From NCBI GenBank assembly GCA_020850325.1, contig JADZEW010000021.1, forward strand, positions 1 through 64,000: DNA of 64,000 nt, written 5' to 3'. Of this stretch, positions 63,028-64,000 are shown piece after piece (positions within the stretch are counted from its first letter, which is position 1; every line of letters starts with the position of its first letter). The DNA is from Methanoregulaceae archaeon. GTDB taxonomy: Bacteria > Armatimonadota > Fimbriimonadia > Fimbriimonadales > Fimbriimonadaceae. The notes beneath the pieces are model-generated. The model made no database searches, was not told where the DNA came from, and saw nothing but the letters and a program-made list of their open reading frames with translations. The translations under genes were made by a program, and so were the position numbers.

Positions 63028-63687
63028 ATGAAGCGTGCTTTGATCGTTTGGGGTGGTTGGGATGGCCACGAGCCGCGGGCCGTGGCGGAGCTCTTCGACG
63101 AGATCTTGAAGGGCGAGGGTGTTGATACCGTCGTGAGCGACACGCTTGACGCGTTCACCGACGCCGACCTGATGGCGAGTGTGAACCTGATCGTGCCGAT
63201 TTGGACCATGGGCGAGATTACGTCGGCCCAGTGCGACCCGGTCGTGGCCGCGGTCCGAGATCGCGGGGTCGGCATGGCGGGATGCCATGGCGGCATGTGT
63301 GATTCCTTCCGCTCGAACACCGAATGGCAGTTTATGACCGGTGGCCAGTGGGTTGCCCATCCAGGCAATGACGGCGTTCGCTATACGGTCAACATGACGT
63401 CGGTCGCGCACCCAATCACCGAGGGGCTGGGCGACTTCGAGGTCGTCAGCGAGCAGTACTACCTCCACACCGATCCAGGCAATCTGGTGCTCGCGACCAC
63501 GCATTTCCCCCATCCCGCGCACACGGAACCGCACGGCGAGAATCCCTGCGAGATGCCTCAAGTATGGGTGCGGAAGCATGGACGGGGCCGGGTCTTCTAT
63601 AGTGCGCTCGGCCACAGCCGAGCGGTGTTGGAAGCCGGCACCTCAAGAGAGTTGATGCGCCGGGGCTTCCATTGGGCGATGGCGTAG
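63028..63687 (+). CDS. ThuA-like (glutamine-amidotransferase-fold) domain protein
   Basis: The 219-residue protein matches the ThuA/trehalose-utilisation fold: it starts with ALIVWGGWDGHEPRAVAELF, has GVGMAGCHGGMCDSFRSNTE where the cysteine-containing elbow sits, and ends with VFYSALGHSRAVLEAGTSRE typical of ThuA. The family is often found in secreted or cytoplasmic sugar-metabolism enzymes; activity is poorly defined. No signal peptide is seen. It starts 12 nt after ribD; a TAAGCT hexamer 9 nt upstream of the ATG could provide its own leaderless promoter. Confidence 0.85.
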   Translation: MKRALIVWGGWDGHEPRAVAELFDEILKGEGVDTVVSDTLDAFTDADLMASVNLIVPIWTMGEITSAQCDPVVAAVRDRGVGMAGCHGGMCDSFRSNTEWQFMTGGQWVAHPGNDGVRYTVNMTSVAHPITEGLGDFEVVSEQYYLHTDPGNLVLATTHFPHPAHTEPHGENPCEMPQVWVRKHGRGRVFYSALGHSRAVLEAGTSRELMRRGFHWAMA

Positions 63688-63739
63688 TTCCCTCACTTTC
63701 ACTCCGGTGAGAGGGAGGGTTAGGGAGGGAGAGCTCTTT

Positions 63740-63755
63740 GAGTCAGGCTTGACTC
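63740..63755. terminator. Small hairpin between convergent genes
   Basis: GAGTCA-GGCT-TGACTC forms a 6-bp stem in the 119-nt gap between the thuA-like and cvfB-like genes. Confidence 0.4.
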
Positions 63756-63774
63756 GGCGCCTCTCCACCCCCAA

Positions 63775-63800
63775 CCCCTCCTCTCTAAAGAAAGGAGGGG
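63775..63800. terminator. Hairpin, probable terminator of the cvfB-like gene
   Basis: CCCCTCCT and AGGAGGGG form an 8-bp stem with a 10-nt loop, lying 7 nt beyond the stop of the minus-strand gene. Confidence 0.5.
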
Positions 63801-63806
63801 GCTCGA

Positions 63807-64000
63807 TCACCGCAACCTGATGCGATCCGCTTCCAACTCGATCACGCCTTCTTTCCAGAGCGTGCCGATCAGCTTCTTGAACGCGCCCTTGCTGAGCCCG
63901 AAGCGGCGCTGAATCTCCTCCGGCGAAGAGCGATCGGAGACCGGAAGAGTGCCACCCGCAGCTCGCAGTTCGCTGAGGACGCGGCTCCGGGCGTCCATCA
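63807..64000 (-). CDS. CvfB-like S1 RNA-binding protein, C-terminal part
   Basis: The gene enters from the right edge on the minus strand; only the last ~64 residues are visible. They match the C-terminal winged-helix of CvfB/YitL proteins: LPVSDRSSPEEIQRRFGLSK followed by GAFKKLIGTLWKEGVIELEA. CvfB proteins carry several S1 domains upstream and bind RNA. The frame stays open to the window edge, so the internal methionine at 63998 is probably not the start. Convergent with the thuA-like gene. Confidence 0.78.
   Translation of the reverse strand, partial: MDARSRVLSELRAAGGTLPVSDRSSPEEIQRRFGLSKGAFKKLIGTLWKEGVIELEADRIRLR

Overview
The window is a GC-rich (roughly 60%) bacterial chromosome segment with dense, mostly plus-strand coding, many 4-14 nt gene overlaps, a complete type IV pilus (T4P) locus, lipoproteins, signal peptides, an outer-membrane secretin (so a diderm), and one PEP-CTERM protein. 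The T4P protein style and glycine-rich tails make me suspect Armatimonadota (Fimbriimonadales-like). That is inference only; no rRNA or other decisive marker is present.

Layout. 1-126: end of an IS3-like element running off the left edge. 0.16-7.9 kb: housekeeping and secreted proteins (S41 peptidase, serS, thioredoxin-like protein, GH20 hexosaminidase, lipoprotein, MHS-type transporter, small secreted protein). 7.98-12.77 kb: a four-gene overlapping cassette of ECF sigma factor, small zinc-motif putative anti-sigma, TPR-CHAT caspase-like protease and secreted subtilisin. This is the strongest candidate for an undescribed system. 12.8-18.0 kb: methyltransferase, ABC exporter, VapBC-like toxin-antitoxin pair, PEP-CTERM trypsin-like protease, and an HTH-TM-TPR protein. 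18.0-24.06 kb: a cluster of six secreted proteins that share a poorly known module, one of them fused to an alpha/beta hydrolase. 24.2-25.8 kb: ahcY under a SAH riboswitch whose 3' strand overlaps an intrinsic terminator, followed by a hairpin-rich non-coding region.

26.15-57.6 kb is the T4P region: pilB, pilT, pilC, pilD; a minor-pilin block in pilE/V/W/X-like order with unusually large pilins; two giant secreted beta-propeller-type proteins in the place where pilY1 usually sits; then a separate pilM-N-O-P operon with an orphan STN-domain protein and the PilQ secretin. PilB and PilT would power extension and retraction, PilC/M/N/O/P form the inner-membrane platform and alignment complex, PilD matures the pilins, and PilQ is the outer-membrane pore.

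57.65-63.0 kb is a tightly overlapping operon: aroK, aroB, a small membrane protein, a PASTA pseudokinase, rpe, another small membrane protein and ribD. A ThuA-like gene and the 3' end of a convergent cvfB-like gene close the window.

A recurring pattern is a -10-like hexamer only 6-9 nt upstream of the start codon, with no Shine-Dalgarno sequence, at about ten first genes. It suggests widespread leaderless transcription, whereas operon-internal genes carry good ribosome binding sites. No tRNA, rRNA or CRISPR was seen.
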